Positions 1-9,476 of a stretch of DNA of 64,000 nucleotides are shown here, piece by piece (within the stretch, counting starts at the first letter, position 1; every line of letters begins with the position of its first letter). The notes under the pieces are model-generated. The model had not been told where the DNA came from, searched no databases, and worked only from the letters and a program-made list of their open reading frames with translations. The DNA comes from Roseovarius confluentis (GTDB taxonomy: Bacteria > Pseudomonadota > Alphaproteobacteria > Rhodobacterales > Rhodobacteraceae), in the NCBI RefSeq assembly GCF_002917925.1, contig NZ_PPFE01000012.1, forward strand, positions 103,863-167,862, written 5' to 3'. Made by a program: the position numbers and the translations under genes.

Positions 1-825
1 CACGACATGACCGGATCGGAGTATTATCGCAGCGGGCTCTATACGCCCGGCACGGCGATGATCCAGCCGGCGCTGTTCGTGCGCGGCGTGGCGCGGGGCC
101 TGGTCAGCAACCGGGTGCGCATTTGCGAGGGGTCGCCGGTGACCGAATTGCGGCGCGACGGCGATTGGGTGGCCGTGACTCCGAAGGGCCGGGTGACGGC
201 GCCGAAGGTGATCCTGGCGGTGAATGGTCATGCCGAGAGTTTCGGGCAGTTCAAGGGACGCCTGTTGCACCTGTTCCTGTATGCCTCGATGACGCGGCCG
301 CTGACCAACGGCGAGAATGCCCGGCTTGGCGCGGAACGCTGGGGACTGACCCCGGCGGACCCGATGGGCAGCACGGTGCGCAAGATCAGCGGCACGGGCG
401 GCACGCGGATCATCATGCGCAACCGTGTGACTTATGATCCGTCACTGAAGGTCTCCCAAGGGCGCGTGGCACGGATGAGCCGGTCGCATGACAGGGCCCT
501 CGCGGCACGGTTTCCCCAGCTTGCGGGTGTCGAGATGGAGTATCGCTGGGGTGGGCGGCTGTGCCTGAGCTGGAACGGCGCGCCGGCGCTGGGTGAGGTG
601 GAGGAGGGGCTGTTCTCGGCCTGTTGCCAGAACGGGCTTGGCACGGCGCGGGGCACGCTCCATGGGATGGCGATGGCGGAGCTGGCCTCGGGCGTCGAGA
701 GCGATATCGTGGAGCATGTCATGGCGCAGGGGGAGCCGTCGCGCCTACCGCCGTTGCCGTTCACCTATGTCGGGGCAAATGCCACGATGAAGTGGGGGGA
801 ATGGAAGGCGGGGGCGGAGCTGTAG
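1..825 (+). CDS. FAD-dependent oxidoreductase (DAO family), C-terminal part
   Basis: The reading frame is open at the left edge, so the N-terminus with the FAD-binding Rossmann motif lies outside the window. The visible 274 residues have the pattern of the D-amino-acid oxidase/glycine oxidase/PuuB superfamily. A stretch that fetches the substrate domain (SGLYTPGTAMIQPALFVRG) is followed by a strand ending in ILAVNGH, the second FAD-contacting segment, and by a C-terminal WGGRLCLSWNGAPALGE region and a QNGLG motif that normally closes over the flavin. Such enzymes oxidise amines or amino acids in the cytoplasm. The substrate cannot be told from this fragment. It ends just before two palindromes and converges on cueR. 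Confidence 0.8.
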   Translation, partial: HDMTGSEYYRSGLYTPGTAMIQPALFVRGVARGLVSNRVRICEGSPVTELRRDGDWVAVTPKGRVTAPKVILAVNGHAESFGQFKGRLLHLFLYASMTRPLTNGENARLGAERWGLTPADPMGSTVRKISGTGGTRIIMRNRVTYDPSLKVSQGRVARMSRSHDRALAARFPQLAGVEMEYRWGGRLCLSWNGAPALGEVEEGLFSACCQNGLGTARGTLHGMAMAELASGVESDIVEHVMAQGEPSRLPPLPFTYVGANATMKWGEWKAGAEL

Positions 826-855
826 CCCAAGATTATTCGTGCGAATAATCTTGGG
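826..855. repeat. Perfect 30-bp palindrome, possible bidirectional terminator
   Basis: The arms CCCAAGATTATTCG and CGAATAATCTTGGG are exact inverse complements separated by two bases. It starts directly after the oxidoreductase stop codon, between two convergent genes. There is no T-run on either side, so a terminator role is inferred from position only. Confidence 0.6.
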
Positions 856-857
856 TG

Positions 858-879
858 AGAATTTTCGTACGAAAATTCT
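858..879. repeat. Perfect 22-bp palindrome with TTTTCGTACGAAAA core
   Basis: The arms AGAATTTTCGT and ACGAAAATTCT meet with no spacer. It lies three bases after the first palindrome and 5 bases from the end of cueR. I recall similar TTTTCGTACGAAAA palindromes between genes in roseobacters; that is memory, not a search. Confidence 0.6.
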
Positions 880-884
880 GGCGC

Positions 885-1271
885 TCAGTGGCGGGCGAGG
901 TCGTTCAGGATCGGGCAATCGGGGCGGTTGTCGCCGGCGCAGCAGTCGATGAGGTGGCCGAGCGTGTCGGCCATGGATTGCAGTTGCGCGATTTTCTCGT
1001 TGATCTGTTCCAGGTGCTGGCGGGCGATGGATTTGACGTCGGCGCTGGCGCGGGTGTCGTCCTCGTAAAGTGCCAGCAGCGTGCGGCAATCCTCGATGGA
1101 AAAGCCCAAGGTCCGGGCGCGGCCCAGGAAGGCCAGCTTGTGCAGGTGGCTGTCGGTGAAGACGCGATAGCCGTTGGCGCCACGGTCGGGCGTGATGAGG
1201 CCGATCTCCTCGTAGTAACGGATGGTTTTGGGCGGCAGGCCGGTCTTGTCTGCGATCTGCGAGATGTTCAT
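885..1271 (-). CDS. cueR: Copper-responsive MerR-family regulator CueR/HmrR
   Basis: A 128-residue MerR-family activator. The N-terminal winged helix-turn-helix reads ISQIADKTGLPPKTIRYYEE, followed by the conserved YR wing and a dimerising coiled coil (residues about 75-110). The C-terminal metal loop CCAGDNRPDCP carries the two cysteines with the spacing that binds Cu(I) in CueR. The family twists a promoter with a long spacer into an active form when copper binds. Its start codon overlaps the stop of copA by 4 bases, so it is made from the copA transcript and probably regulates the promoter upstream of copA. The motif and the neighbour agree, so silver/gold or zinc sensors are less likely. 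Confidence 0.93.
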   Translation of the reverse strand: MNISQIADKTGLPPKTIRYYEEIGLITPDRGANGYRVFTDSHLHKLAFLGRARTLGFSIEDCRTLLALYEDDTRASADVKSIARQHLEQINEKIAQLQSMADTLGHLIDCCAGDNRPDCPILNDLARH

Positions 1272-3715
1272 TGCGGGGTCTCCGGGGTCAGGCGGCGCAG
1301 GCGCAGGGCGTTGGTCAGCACGAATACTGAAGAGAGCGCCATGGCGCCGGCGGCGAGCATGGGCGACAGGAGCGCGCCCGTGACAGGGTAGAGCGCGCCG
1401 GCGGCGACGGGGATGAGCGCGGCGTTGTAGGCGAAGGCCCAGAACAGGTTCTGGCGGATGTTGCGCAGGGTGCGGCGCGAGACATGGAGCGCGGTCAGCA
1501 CGTTTGCGGGGTTGCCGGAGACGAGCACCACGTCGGCGCTTTCGATGGCGACGTCCGTGCCGGTGCCCATGGCGATGCCGATATCGGCCTGTGCCAGCGC
1601 GGGCGCATCGTTTATGCCGTCGCCGACGAAGGCGGTTGCGCCATGCGCCTCTTGCAGGCGGGCGATGGTGTCGCGCTTGTCGCCGGGCAGGACCTCGGCC
1701 TCGACGTGGTCGATGCCCAGGCGCGCGGCGACGGCGTGAGCCGTGGCTGCCGTGTCGCCGGTGATGAGGGCGGTTTGCAGGCCCATGCCATGGAGGGCTT
1801 GGATCGTATCCCTTGCCTGATCCTTGATTGGATCGGAGACCGCGAGCAAGGCGGCGATCCGGGTGTCGATGGCGGCGAAGACGGGCGTTTCGCCTTTGCT
1901 GGCAAGCTCATCAAGCTCGGCCTTGAGGGGGGCGGTGTCGATGTCGTGCATCTGCATCAGGCGCGCGGTGCCGACCAGAATGTCTTGATGGTCCACGGTC
2001 GCGGTGAGACCGTGACCGGACTTGGCCTTGAACGCCTTGACCGCGGGCAGAGTAAGGCCTTCGGCTTGGGCGGCGGCCTCGATGGCGCGGGCGATGGGGT
2101 GCTCGGACTGTGCCTCTGCCGCGGCGATGGCGGCGAGGGTTTCGGCGCGGTCGAAGCCGGGGGCGAGGTGCAGGGCGGTGAGGCTTGGGCGGCCCATCGT
2201 GAGCGTGCCGGTCTTGTCGAAGGCGACGACCTTTGCCTCGGCCAGGGTCTGGAGCGCGTCGCCCTTGCGGAAGAGCACGCCGAGTTCGGCGGCGCGACCG
2301 GTGCCGACCATGATCGAGGTGGGCGTGGCGAGGCCCATGGCGCAGGGGCAGGCGATAATCAGGACCGAGACGCCTGCCACGAGGGCGAGACCGAGGGCGG
2401 GATTGGGGCCGAAGGTGAGCCATGTAAGGACGGTCAGGACGGCGGTGGCGATGACCACGGGCACGAAGATGCGCACCACGCGGTCGGCCAGCGCCTGGAT
2501 CGGGAGTTTGGCGCCCTGGGCCTCTTGGACCATGGCGACGATGCGGGCGAGCATGGTGTCGCGGCCGACGCCGGTGGCGGTCATGGTCAACGCGCCGTCG
2601 CCGTTGATCGTGCCGGCGATGAGGGCGTCCCCGTCGGATTTGGAGACCGGGAGTGGCTCGCCCGAGATCATGGATTCGTCCACGTAGGACGTGCCGTCGG
2701 TGACGGTGCCGTCGACGGGGATGCGTTCGCCGGGGCGCAGTTGGATCCTGTCGCCGACGCCGACCTGCGCGACGGGGATTTCGGTGGTTTCACCGTTTCG
2801 TATCACGCGGGCGGTGTCGGGTTGCAGCCCGATGAGGCGGCGGATGGCGGCGCCGGTCTGGCCGCGGGCGCGGGCCTCCATCCAGCGGCCCAGAAGGATG
2901 AGGGTAACGATGACGGCGGCGGCCTCGAAATAGACGGCGACGGTGCCGGGGGGCAGGACGGTCGGCGCGAAGAGCGCGAGGGTCGAGTAGCCCCAGGCGG
3001 CAAGGGTGCCGAGGGCGACGAGGCTGTTCATGTCGGGCGCGCCGCGAAAGAGCGCGGGCAGGCCGAGGGTGAAGAATTGCCGGCCGGGAAAGGCGAGCAC
3101 GAGGGTGGTGAGGATGAATTGCAGGGTCCAGAGCGTTGGCTGGCCGATCAGGCCGTGCAGCCAGTGGTGGAATGCAGGGATGAGGTGCCCGCCCATTTCG
3201 GTGACGAAGACCGGCAGGGTCAACGCCCCGGCGAGCAGGGTCATGCGGCGGGCATGGGTGATCTCTGCGGCGCGGCGCGAAGCAGCGGGATCGGGCGTGT
3301 CTTCCTCGGACGGGCGGGCCGGGTAGCCGGACTGCGTGACGACGCGGGCGAGGTCGGCGGGCGTGGCGGTGCCCGCCAGGTAGGTGACCTGCGCCGTCTG
3401 GGTCGCGAGGTTGACGGTGGCGGTCAGCACGCCTGGGGTTGCCGTCAGGCTGTCTTCGACCCGGCCCACGCAGGAGGCGCAATGCATGCCGTCGATCGAG
3501 AGGGTCGTCTGCGCCGTGCGGGCAGGATAGCCCGCAGAGGAGAGCGCGCCGGTGATGGCGTCGAGCGACGCGGTGCCGGTGTCTACCTGCGCGGTGCCGG
3601 TGGCGAAGTTCACGGTTGCGGCGTCCACGCCCGGCAGGGACGTGAGCGCGCGTTCGGCGCGGCCCGCGCAGCCGGCGCAGGACATGCCGTCAATCTCTAG
3701 GCGAAGCGTTGTCAT
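1268..3715 (-). CDS. copA: Copper-exporting P1B-type ATPase CopA
   Basis: An inner-membrane ATPase of 815 residues that exports Cu(I). It has two N-terminal heavy-metal-associated domains with GMSCAGC (Cys13/Cys16) and GMHCASC (Cys79/Cys82), eight expected membrane helices, the CPC metal-transport motif in ACPCAMG, the phosphorylation motif DKTGT and the hinge motif GDGINDAP. The length fits two-HMA-domain bacterial CopA proteins. The ATG is the only start that keeps the first HMA domain whole. It lies only six bases past the predicted -10 element and has no visible Shine-Dalgarno sequence, so the mRNA may be leaderless. cueR overlaps its end by 4 bases. Confidence 0.96.
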   Translation of the reverse strand: MTTLRLEIDGMSCAGCAGRAERALTSLPGVDAATVNFATGTAQVDTGTASLDAITGALSSAGYPARTAQTTLSIDGMHCASCVGRVEDSLTATPGVLTATVNLATQTAQVTYLAGTATPADLARVVTQSGYPARPSEEDTPDPAASRRAAEITHARRMTLLAGALTLPVFVTEMGGHLIPAFHHWLHGLIGQPTLWTLQFILTTLVLAFPGRQFFTLGLPALFRGAPDMNSLVALGTLAAWGYSTLALFAPTVLPPGTVAVYFEAAAVIVTLILLGRWMEARARGQTGAAIRRLIGLQPDTARVIRNGETTEIPVAQVGVGDRIQLRPGERIPVDGTVTDGTSYVDESMISGEPLPVSKSDGDALIAGTINGDGALTMTATGVGRDTMLARIVAMVQEAQGAKLPIQALADRVVRIFVPVVIATAVLTVLTWLTFGPNPALGLALVAGVSVLIIACPCAMGLATPTSIMVGTGRAAELGVLFRKGDALQTLAEAKVVAFDKTGTLTMGRPSLTALHLAPGFDRAETLAAIAAAEAQSEHPIARAIEAAAQAEGLTLPAVKAFKAKSGHGLTATVDHQDILVGTARLMQMHDIDTAPLKAELDELASKGETPVFAAIDTRIAALLAVSDPIKDQARDTIQALHGMGLQTALITGDTAATAHAVAARLGIDHVEAEVLPGDKRDTIARLQEAHGATAFVGDGINDAPALAQADIGIAMGTGTDVAIESADVVLVSGNPANVLTALHVSRRTLRNIRQNLFWAFAYNAALIPVAAGALYPVTGALLSPMLAAGAMALSSVFVLTNALRLRRLTPETPQ

Positions 3716-3721
3716 GAGGCG

Positions 3722-3752
3722 TAGATAAGGGTTCCAGTGACTGGAAGGTCAA
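3722..3752 (-). promoter_or_regulatory. MerR/CueR-type copA promoter with operator dyad
   Basis: On the minus strand there is a -35 TTGACC (3747-3752), a 19-base spacer and a -10 TATCTA (3722-3727). The spacer is almost filled by the 15-base dyad TTCCAGTCACTGGAA (3732-3746). A dyad in an over-long 19-20-base spacer is the hallmark of MerR-family promoters, and its sequence resembles known CueR/HmrR boxes. Transcription would start around the copA ATG. Confidence 0.8.
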
Positions 3753-3782
3753 GGGGGTTTTCAGGAAATACATGGGTGCCGC

Positions 3783-3798
3783 GTGGGTTTTCACCCAC
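3783..3798. repeat. Intergenic palindrome GTGGGTTTTCACCCAC (copy 1 of 3)
   Basis: The arms GTGGGT and ACCCAC flank TTTC, followed by CTTACGC. The same unit recurs near 30594 and 63776. It sits between copA and the end of the thioesterase gene. Confidence 0.55.
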
Positions 3799-3853
3799 CT
3801 TACGCACAGGGGATGTGTGAGGTGCGTGAGATCGCGCCCGCGGGCGCGGCCGG

Positions 3854-4267
3854 TTATGTCCGGGAGCGCAGTTTGAAGACGCCGGTGGCCTCGGCGATGA
3901 GGGCGCCGGTGTCGTCGTGGACCTCGCCCTTGGCGAAGAAGGTGGAGCGGCCGCCGCCCGTCACGCGGGCCTCTGCCACAAGGTGCGTGCCGGTGGCGCG
4001 GGCGAGGTAGTTGACCGTCATGCTGAGCGTCAGGGCATTCTGTTTGACCTTCGGGTCGCCGGTAAAGCAGCCGCAAAAGCCCATCGCCGTATCGAGGATC
4101 GCCGCGTAGACGCCCCCGTGGGGCAGGCCCTGGCGGTTCATCAGGTGCGGCGCGAGGGGGGCTTCGACCCGGGCATAGCCTTCGGACCAGTCGGTCATGT
4201 CGAAGCCGAGGGTTGCGGAGAGCGGCGAGGGCGCCTCGCGCAGGTTGGGATTGAACGTGTCGGTCAT
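3854..4267 (-). CDS. PaaI-family hotdog-fold thioesterase
   Basis: A 137-residue single hotdog domain. The conserved PaaI/YbgC pattern LPHGGVYAAILDTAMGFC (about residues 48-65) contains the HGG turn and the acidic residue of the central helix that activates water for thioester hydrolysis. The second strand reads LTLSMTVNYLARAT. The enzyme likely releases free acids from acyl-CoA in the cytoplasm. I chose the ATG that overlaps the upstream gene's stop (ATGA), which gives a normal family length; longer readings run in the wrong frame through that gene. It is third in an operon with an acyl-CoA ligase and a phosphotransferase-like gene, suggesting fatty or aromatic acyl-CoA turnover. The exact substrate is unknown. 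Confidence 0.88.
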   Translation of the reverse strand: MTDTFNPNLREAPSPLSATLGFDMTDWSEGYARVEAPLAPHLMNRQGLPHGGVYAAILDTAMGFCGCFTGDPKVKQNALTLSMTVNYLARATGTHLVAEARVTGGGRSTFFAKGEVHDDTGALIAEATGVFKLRSRT

Positions 4268-5279
4268 TGGGTGGCTGCTTTCAGGCCCGAGCGGGCAAAG
4301 AAGGGAACATAGGCGCCCAGTTTCAGGGCGCGGTCGGGGTCCGACGCGTTGCCGTCGAGGGCGCGTTTCTTGACGCCTTGGAGGATGGCGGCCATGCGGA
4401 AATAGGTGAAGGCGAGGTAGAAGTGGAAATCCGCGATGCCGGGGATGCCGCGCCTTTCGCAATAGGTATCGATGAACTGCCTGTCGGACCAGAGGCCGTG
4501 GGCGGCGCGGTCGATCCCCTCCAGCCCGCGCCCTTCGGTGGTGGCGGGCATGGACCATTGCATGATGACCGCTGCCAGATCGGCATAGGGGTGGCCGGTG
4601 GTCGACAGCTCCCAATCCAGAACGGCGGCGACGCGGGGGGCGTCGGGCGCGAAGAGCAGGTTGTCGAGGCGGTAGTCGCCATGGACCAGCGTGCGCTGGC
4701 CGTCATCGGGAGGCATGTTGGCGAAAAGCCAGTCGATGAGGGCATCCATCTCGGCGATATCCTCGGTCGCGGTGGCGCGGTATTGCTTGGTCCAGCGTTC
4801 GGTCTGGCGTTCGCAGTAGTGGCCGGGGGGGCCGTAATCGGCGAGGCCGCTGGCGTCGAGGTCGACGGAATGGATGGCCACCAGGGTGCGGTTCATGGCG
4901 TCGATGAGGGGGCCACGGGCTTCGGGCGCGACGTCTGGCAGGGACGGCTGATCGAAATTGCGGCCCTCGACATGGTCCATGATGTAGAAGGCCGAGCCGA
5001 TCACGCTGTCGTCTTCGCAGAGGGCGTGCATCTTCGGCACCGGCACGTCGGTGTCCGCCAGTGCCTTTTGCACGCGGTATTCGCGGTCGACGGCATGGGC
5101 GGATTTGAGCAGCACGCCGGGGGGTTTGCGGCGGAGCACGAAGCGGCCCGAAGGCGTGTCGAGCATGTAGGTGGGGTTGGATTGCCCGCCGGAGAACTTG
5201 GTGGCCGTGACCGGACCGCCGAGGGCGGGCAGGTGGGTCTTGGCCCAGGCCTCGAGCGCAGCGGTGTCGAGCGACAGGC

Positions 5280-5283
<4 letters not shown>
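4264..5283 (-). CDS. APH-family phosphotransferase (ACAD10-like kinase)
   Basis: 339 residues of the aminoglycoside phosphotransferase/choline kinase fold. It shows the nucleotide region FSGGQSNPTYML, the Brenner-type catalytic motif LVHGDYRLDNLLF and the metal-binding segment AAVLDWELSTTGHPYADLA. The subgroup resembles the N-terminal kinase domain of ACAD10, which is associated with acyl-CoA dehydrogenases and fatty-acid breakdown rather than antibiotic resistance; phosphorylation of a 4-hydroxyacyl-CoA is one reported role in related systems. The GTG start overlaps the ligase stop by 4 bases (GTGA), and its own stop overlaps the thioesterase start, so the three genes are translationally coupled. 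Confidence 0.85.
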
Positions 5284-6917
<1,634 letters not shown>

Positions 6918-7053
6918 GGCGCGGGTCCCCCTTGACGGAATGGCGGGATCAATTGGTGGCACGAATGGCGGTGCGGTGCAATCCGGCGGCGCGAGACTTG
7001 ACGGCGTGCGCCAAACCCCGCAAGAGCAGGGCAAACCCCAAGGAGAGCCTGCC

Positions 7054-7737
7054 ATGCCGTTCGACCGTTCCGTCAAGATCGCACCGTCCATCCTGTCCGC
7101 CGATTTCGCCAATTTCGGGGCCGAGATCCGGGCGATCGAGGATCAGGGTGCGGACTGGGTGCATGTGGACGTGATGGACGGGCATTTCGTGCCGAACCTC
7201 ACCTTCGGCCCCCCGGCGGTCAAGGCGTTCCGTCCGCATGTGAAAACGTTCATGGACGTGCACCTGATGATTGCGCCGGTGGATCAGTATATCGACGCCT
7301 ATGCCGAGGCGGGCGCGGACATGATCAGCGCCCATGTCGAGGCCGGGCCGCATATTCACCGGACCTTGCAAGCCATTCGCGGGGCGGGGTGCAAGGCGGG
7401 GGTTTGCGTGAACCCCGGCACGCCGCTGGAGAGCATCGAATACGTGCTCGACATGGTGGACATGGTGGTGCTGATGACGGTGAACCCCGGCTTTGGCGGG
7501 CAGAAGTTCATCACGTCCGGGGTCGAGAAGACGCGCCGGCTGCGCCAGATGATCGGGGACCGCGAGGTGCATATCCAGATCGACGGCGGCGTGACGCCGG
7601 AAACCGCACCGCTGGTGGTGGAGGCGGGCGCGGATGTGCTGGTGGCCGGGTCCGCCGTGTTCAAGGGCGGCTCGGTGGAGAAGCCCGAGGTTTACGGGCA
7701 GAACATGCAGGCCATTCGGGCAGCGGTGGCGGACTGA
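7054..7737 (+). CDS. rpe: Ribulose-phosphate 3-epimerase
   Basis: 227 residues forming a TIM barrel that interconverts ribulose 5-phosphate and xylulose 5-phosphate in the pentose phosphate pathway and Calvin cycle. Family motifs are [14 protein letters not shown], the metal/catalytic segment [31 protein letters not shown] and IDGGV (second catalytic Asp), with the phosphate-binding [11 protein letters not shown] near the end. AGGAG at 7041-7045 is 8 bases before the ATG and fixes the start. It stands alone, divergent from the fatty acyl ligase. Confidence 0.97.
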   Translation: MPFDRSVKIAPSILSADFANFGAEIRAIEDQGADWVHVDVMDGHFVPNLTFGPPAVKAFRPHVKTFMDVHLMIAPVDQYIDAYAEAGADMISAHVEAGPHIHRTLQAIRGAGCKAGVCVNPGTPLESIEYVLDMVDMVVLMTVNPGFGGQKFITSGVEKTRRLRQMIGDREVHIQIDGGVTPETAPLVVEAGADVLVAGSAVFKGGSVEKPEVYGQNMQAIRAAVAD

Positions 7738-7834
7738 AGCGCACGCCGTCAACCGATAGGGTTGGACCGTGTGGATCGCATCTTCGGCCGATGTCCTTTT
7801 TGTGGACTGAGCTGCCATTTGCCAAACGTCTGCG

Positions 7835-8458
7835 TTACCGCTCGTTGGCCCCTTTCCCGTCGATGATCTTCTCTCGGAACTTCTCGATCCGGTTCACTCG
7901 AGTTTCTGACTTCTTTGCGCCATTAAGATTGATGACATAGCTGCGCTGCCGACCCGGCGTCAGCCCGTGGAATGCTTCCGAAAGTTCAGGGTCCGCATCG
8001 AGGGCCTCGACAAGCTCCTCTGGCAGGTCGAGTTCGTGCTCGGTCTTGGAAGGCTTCTTTCCTTCATCAGCATAGGCCTTCGCCTCGTCCAGATAGGCGA
8101 GGATCACATTCTCTTGCTTTGCAGGGCCGTCGTTCGAGGTGAAGCGGATCATGTCTGCGTGTCGAGTGTTCGGTCCCTGCTTTTCAAGCACGCCCTCGCT
8201 GTCTTGCATCAGCGCAGCGTTGAAGAAGCTGAGCCGAAAATTCTCCCGAAACGCGCCGATGATGACGATGTTGCGATCCGCATGCATATAGCAGGGGTGG
8301 CCCCATTTGACCGTCTCTTTCAGATCGGCAGATAGGCAGATGTCCCGCAGCTTCGCCAGTCCCTTCTCCCAAACCTTCGTCGAGCAGTTGGATGAGCCGA
8401 ATCGCTCGCACCGGCCGCATCCTTTTAAAAAATAGTCCTCGATATCCGAGATCATCAT
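7835..8458 (-). CDS. YdeI/OmpD-associated family protein (DUF1801-like)
   Basis: 207 residues from the double ATG at 8456-8458; an in-frame start at 8509 would add 17 residues. The N-terminal half (VKWGHPCYMHADRNIVIIGAFRENFRLSFF) has the YdhG/DUF1801 fold signature. The C-terminal half, with LTPGRQRSYVINLNGAKKSETRVNRIEKFREKI, is the YdeI-type segment. The biochemical role of the family is not established. Codon use is clearly more A/T-rich than in the neighbours (many AAA, AAT, GAA and ATT codons), which suggests recent acquisition. It converges on rpe with no clear terminator in the gap. Confidence 0.75.
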   Translation of the reverse strand: MMISDIEDYFLKGCGRCERFGSSNCSTKVWEKGLAKLRDICLSADLKETVKWGHPCYMHADRNIVIIGAFRENFRLSFFNAALMQDSEGVLEKQGPNTRHADMIRFTSNDGPAKQENVILAYLDEAKAYADEGKKPSKTEHELDLPEELVEALDADPELSEAFHGLTPGRQRSYVINLNGAKKSETRVNRIEKFREKIIDGKGANER

Positions 8459-8580
8459 TCGGCAAGTATACCACGCTGCGTCGTCCTGCGCACTTTTAGA
8501 CGCCACCATTCGCTGCGCCCGCCCTCGGTGTGAGTTTGGGCTCGAAGCCGGCCTTCGCTCATGAAGCGGAGAGACGGCCG

Positions 8581-8610
8581 CAAAAGAAAAGCCCCGCCAA
8601 ATGGCAGGGC
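8581..8610 (-). terminator. Rho-independent terminator of rpmB
   Basis: On the minus strand GCCCTGCC, loop ATTT and GGCGGGGC (one G-T pair) are followed by TTTTCTTTTG. It lies 28 bases past the rpmB stop. An 8-bp G/C stem followed by a T-rich tract is the standard intrinsic terminator. Confidence 0.85.
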
Positions 8611-8638
8611 CTTCGTCTCTTTGGATGCCGAGTGGCGA

Positions 8639-8929
8639 TCAGGCGCTAGCGGCCTGCGCCTTGGCGATCTCTTTCTTGACCTTGAGCACGCGGTCCGAAA
8701 GCTCGGTGTCCTTGGCCTTGGCCAGGAAGCGGTCCAGCCCGCCGCGGTGGTCGACGCTGCGCAGGGCTGCGGCGGTGATGCGCAGCTTGATGCCGCGGCC
8801 CAGCGTTTCGGATTGCAGGGTCACGTCGTTCAGGTTGGGCAGGTAGCGACGCTTGGTCTTGTTGTTGGCGTGGCTGGAGTTGTTGCCAACCATCGGGCCT
8901 TTTCCGGTCAGTTCGCAGCGGCGCGACAT
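8639..8929 (-). CDS. rpmB: 50S ribosomal protein L28
   Basis: 96 residues beginning [28 protein letters not shown], the typical L28 N-terminus of alphaproteobacteria (single cysteine, no zinc-ribbon form). The protein is part of the large ribosomal subunit. The ATG follows AGGA at a normal distance. Further upstream in-frame codons are not conserved. It is monocistronic and closed by a clear intrinsic terminator. Confidence 0.97.
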   Translation of the reverse strand: MSRRCELTGKGPMVGNNSSHANNKTKRRYLPNLNDVTLQSETLGRGIKLRITAAALRSVDHRGGLDRFLAKAKDTELSDRVLKVKKEIAKAQAASA

Positions 8930-9160
8930 GGGTTCATCCTCGTGTTTGTCGGGCCGCACGGGCGGACCCACTCAATGCAAAGGGGCACCGCCATAGGCAG
9001 CGCCCTGAATTCCGTTGCGCGTATCTACGGCCATTGGGACAGGCCGTCAAGGGATTCGGGCGCGCTTTTTGCAGGCCTGCGTTACCCCATGCAGATGCGC
9101 GGCCGGTTTTTCCGGCCGGCTAAACCTGCTGTTAGGGTTTCTACCTCTAAAACCCGCGAT
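8930..9160. other. Non-coding gap with small hairpins
   Basis: 231 bases between the divergent rpmB and the small gene at 9161. It holds the rpmB promoter and leader (not clearly readable), a GCAGGCCTGC palindrome at 9071-9080 and a GGCCGG/CCGGCC hairpin around a T5 loop at 9101-9117. I see no gene in it. Confidence 0.5.
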
Positions 9161-9466
9161 ATGCGACGGTCATTTGTCATCGATTCCTGCCTTGCAGGGT
9201 TTCTCGCCGTGCAGCTTCTTGCGACGCTGCCCGTGACATTGATGATGTCCGGCCCTGCTAAGGCGGGGCGGCCGGCGCTGGTCCTGGTGCCGCCATGGGG
9301 CGCGGACCCGGGCCGGATCATCGCGGCGGCCGGAGGCCGGGAAATCGGGCTGGTGGTGGCGCCATTGGCGCGGCTTGCCGTGCTGGAGAGGCCGGAGGAC
9401 GCGGTCGCGGGCGGCGCGTGGGCAGTTCTCGACGCGACGGCGCTGGCGTCAATTTGTGGTTTCTAG
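9161..9466 (+). CDS. Small hypothetical membrane-anchored protein
   Basis: Not recognised. 101 residues: a short basic start (MRRSFVID) is followed by one hydrophobic segment ([20 protein letters not shown], about residues 11-30) that could be a signal anchor. A small soluble part then contains [21 protein letters not shown], which reads like one beta-alpha-beta unit. No convincing Shine-Dalgarno precedes the ATG. It ends 10 bases before the chemoreceptor gene in the same direction, so the two are likely co-transcribed and a periplasmic accessory role is possible. Start and function are uncertain. Confidence 0.55.
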   Translation: MRRSFVIDSCLAGFLAVQLLATLPVTLMMSGPAKAGRPALVLVPPWGADPGRIIAAAGGREIGLVVAPLARLAVLERPEDAVAGGAWAVLDATALASICGF

Positions 9467-9476
9467 GGAGCCTGAC

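Noticed and set aside
1484..3700. 738-codon plus-strand open frame opposite copA
   Set aside because: It is a GC-rich shadow of the copA reading frame: glycine/aspartate-rich, no domain, no ribosome site. copA has all P-type ATPase motifs.
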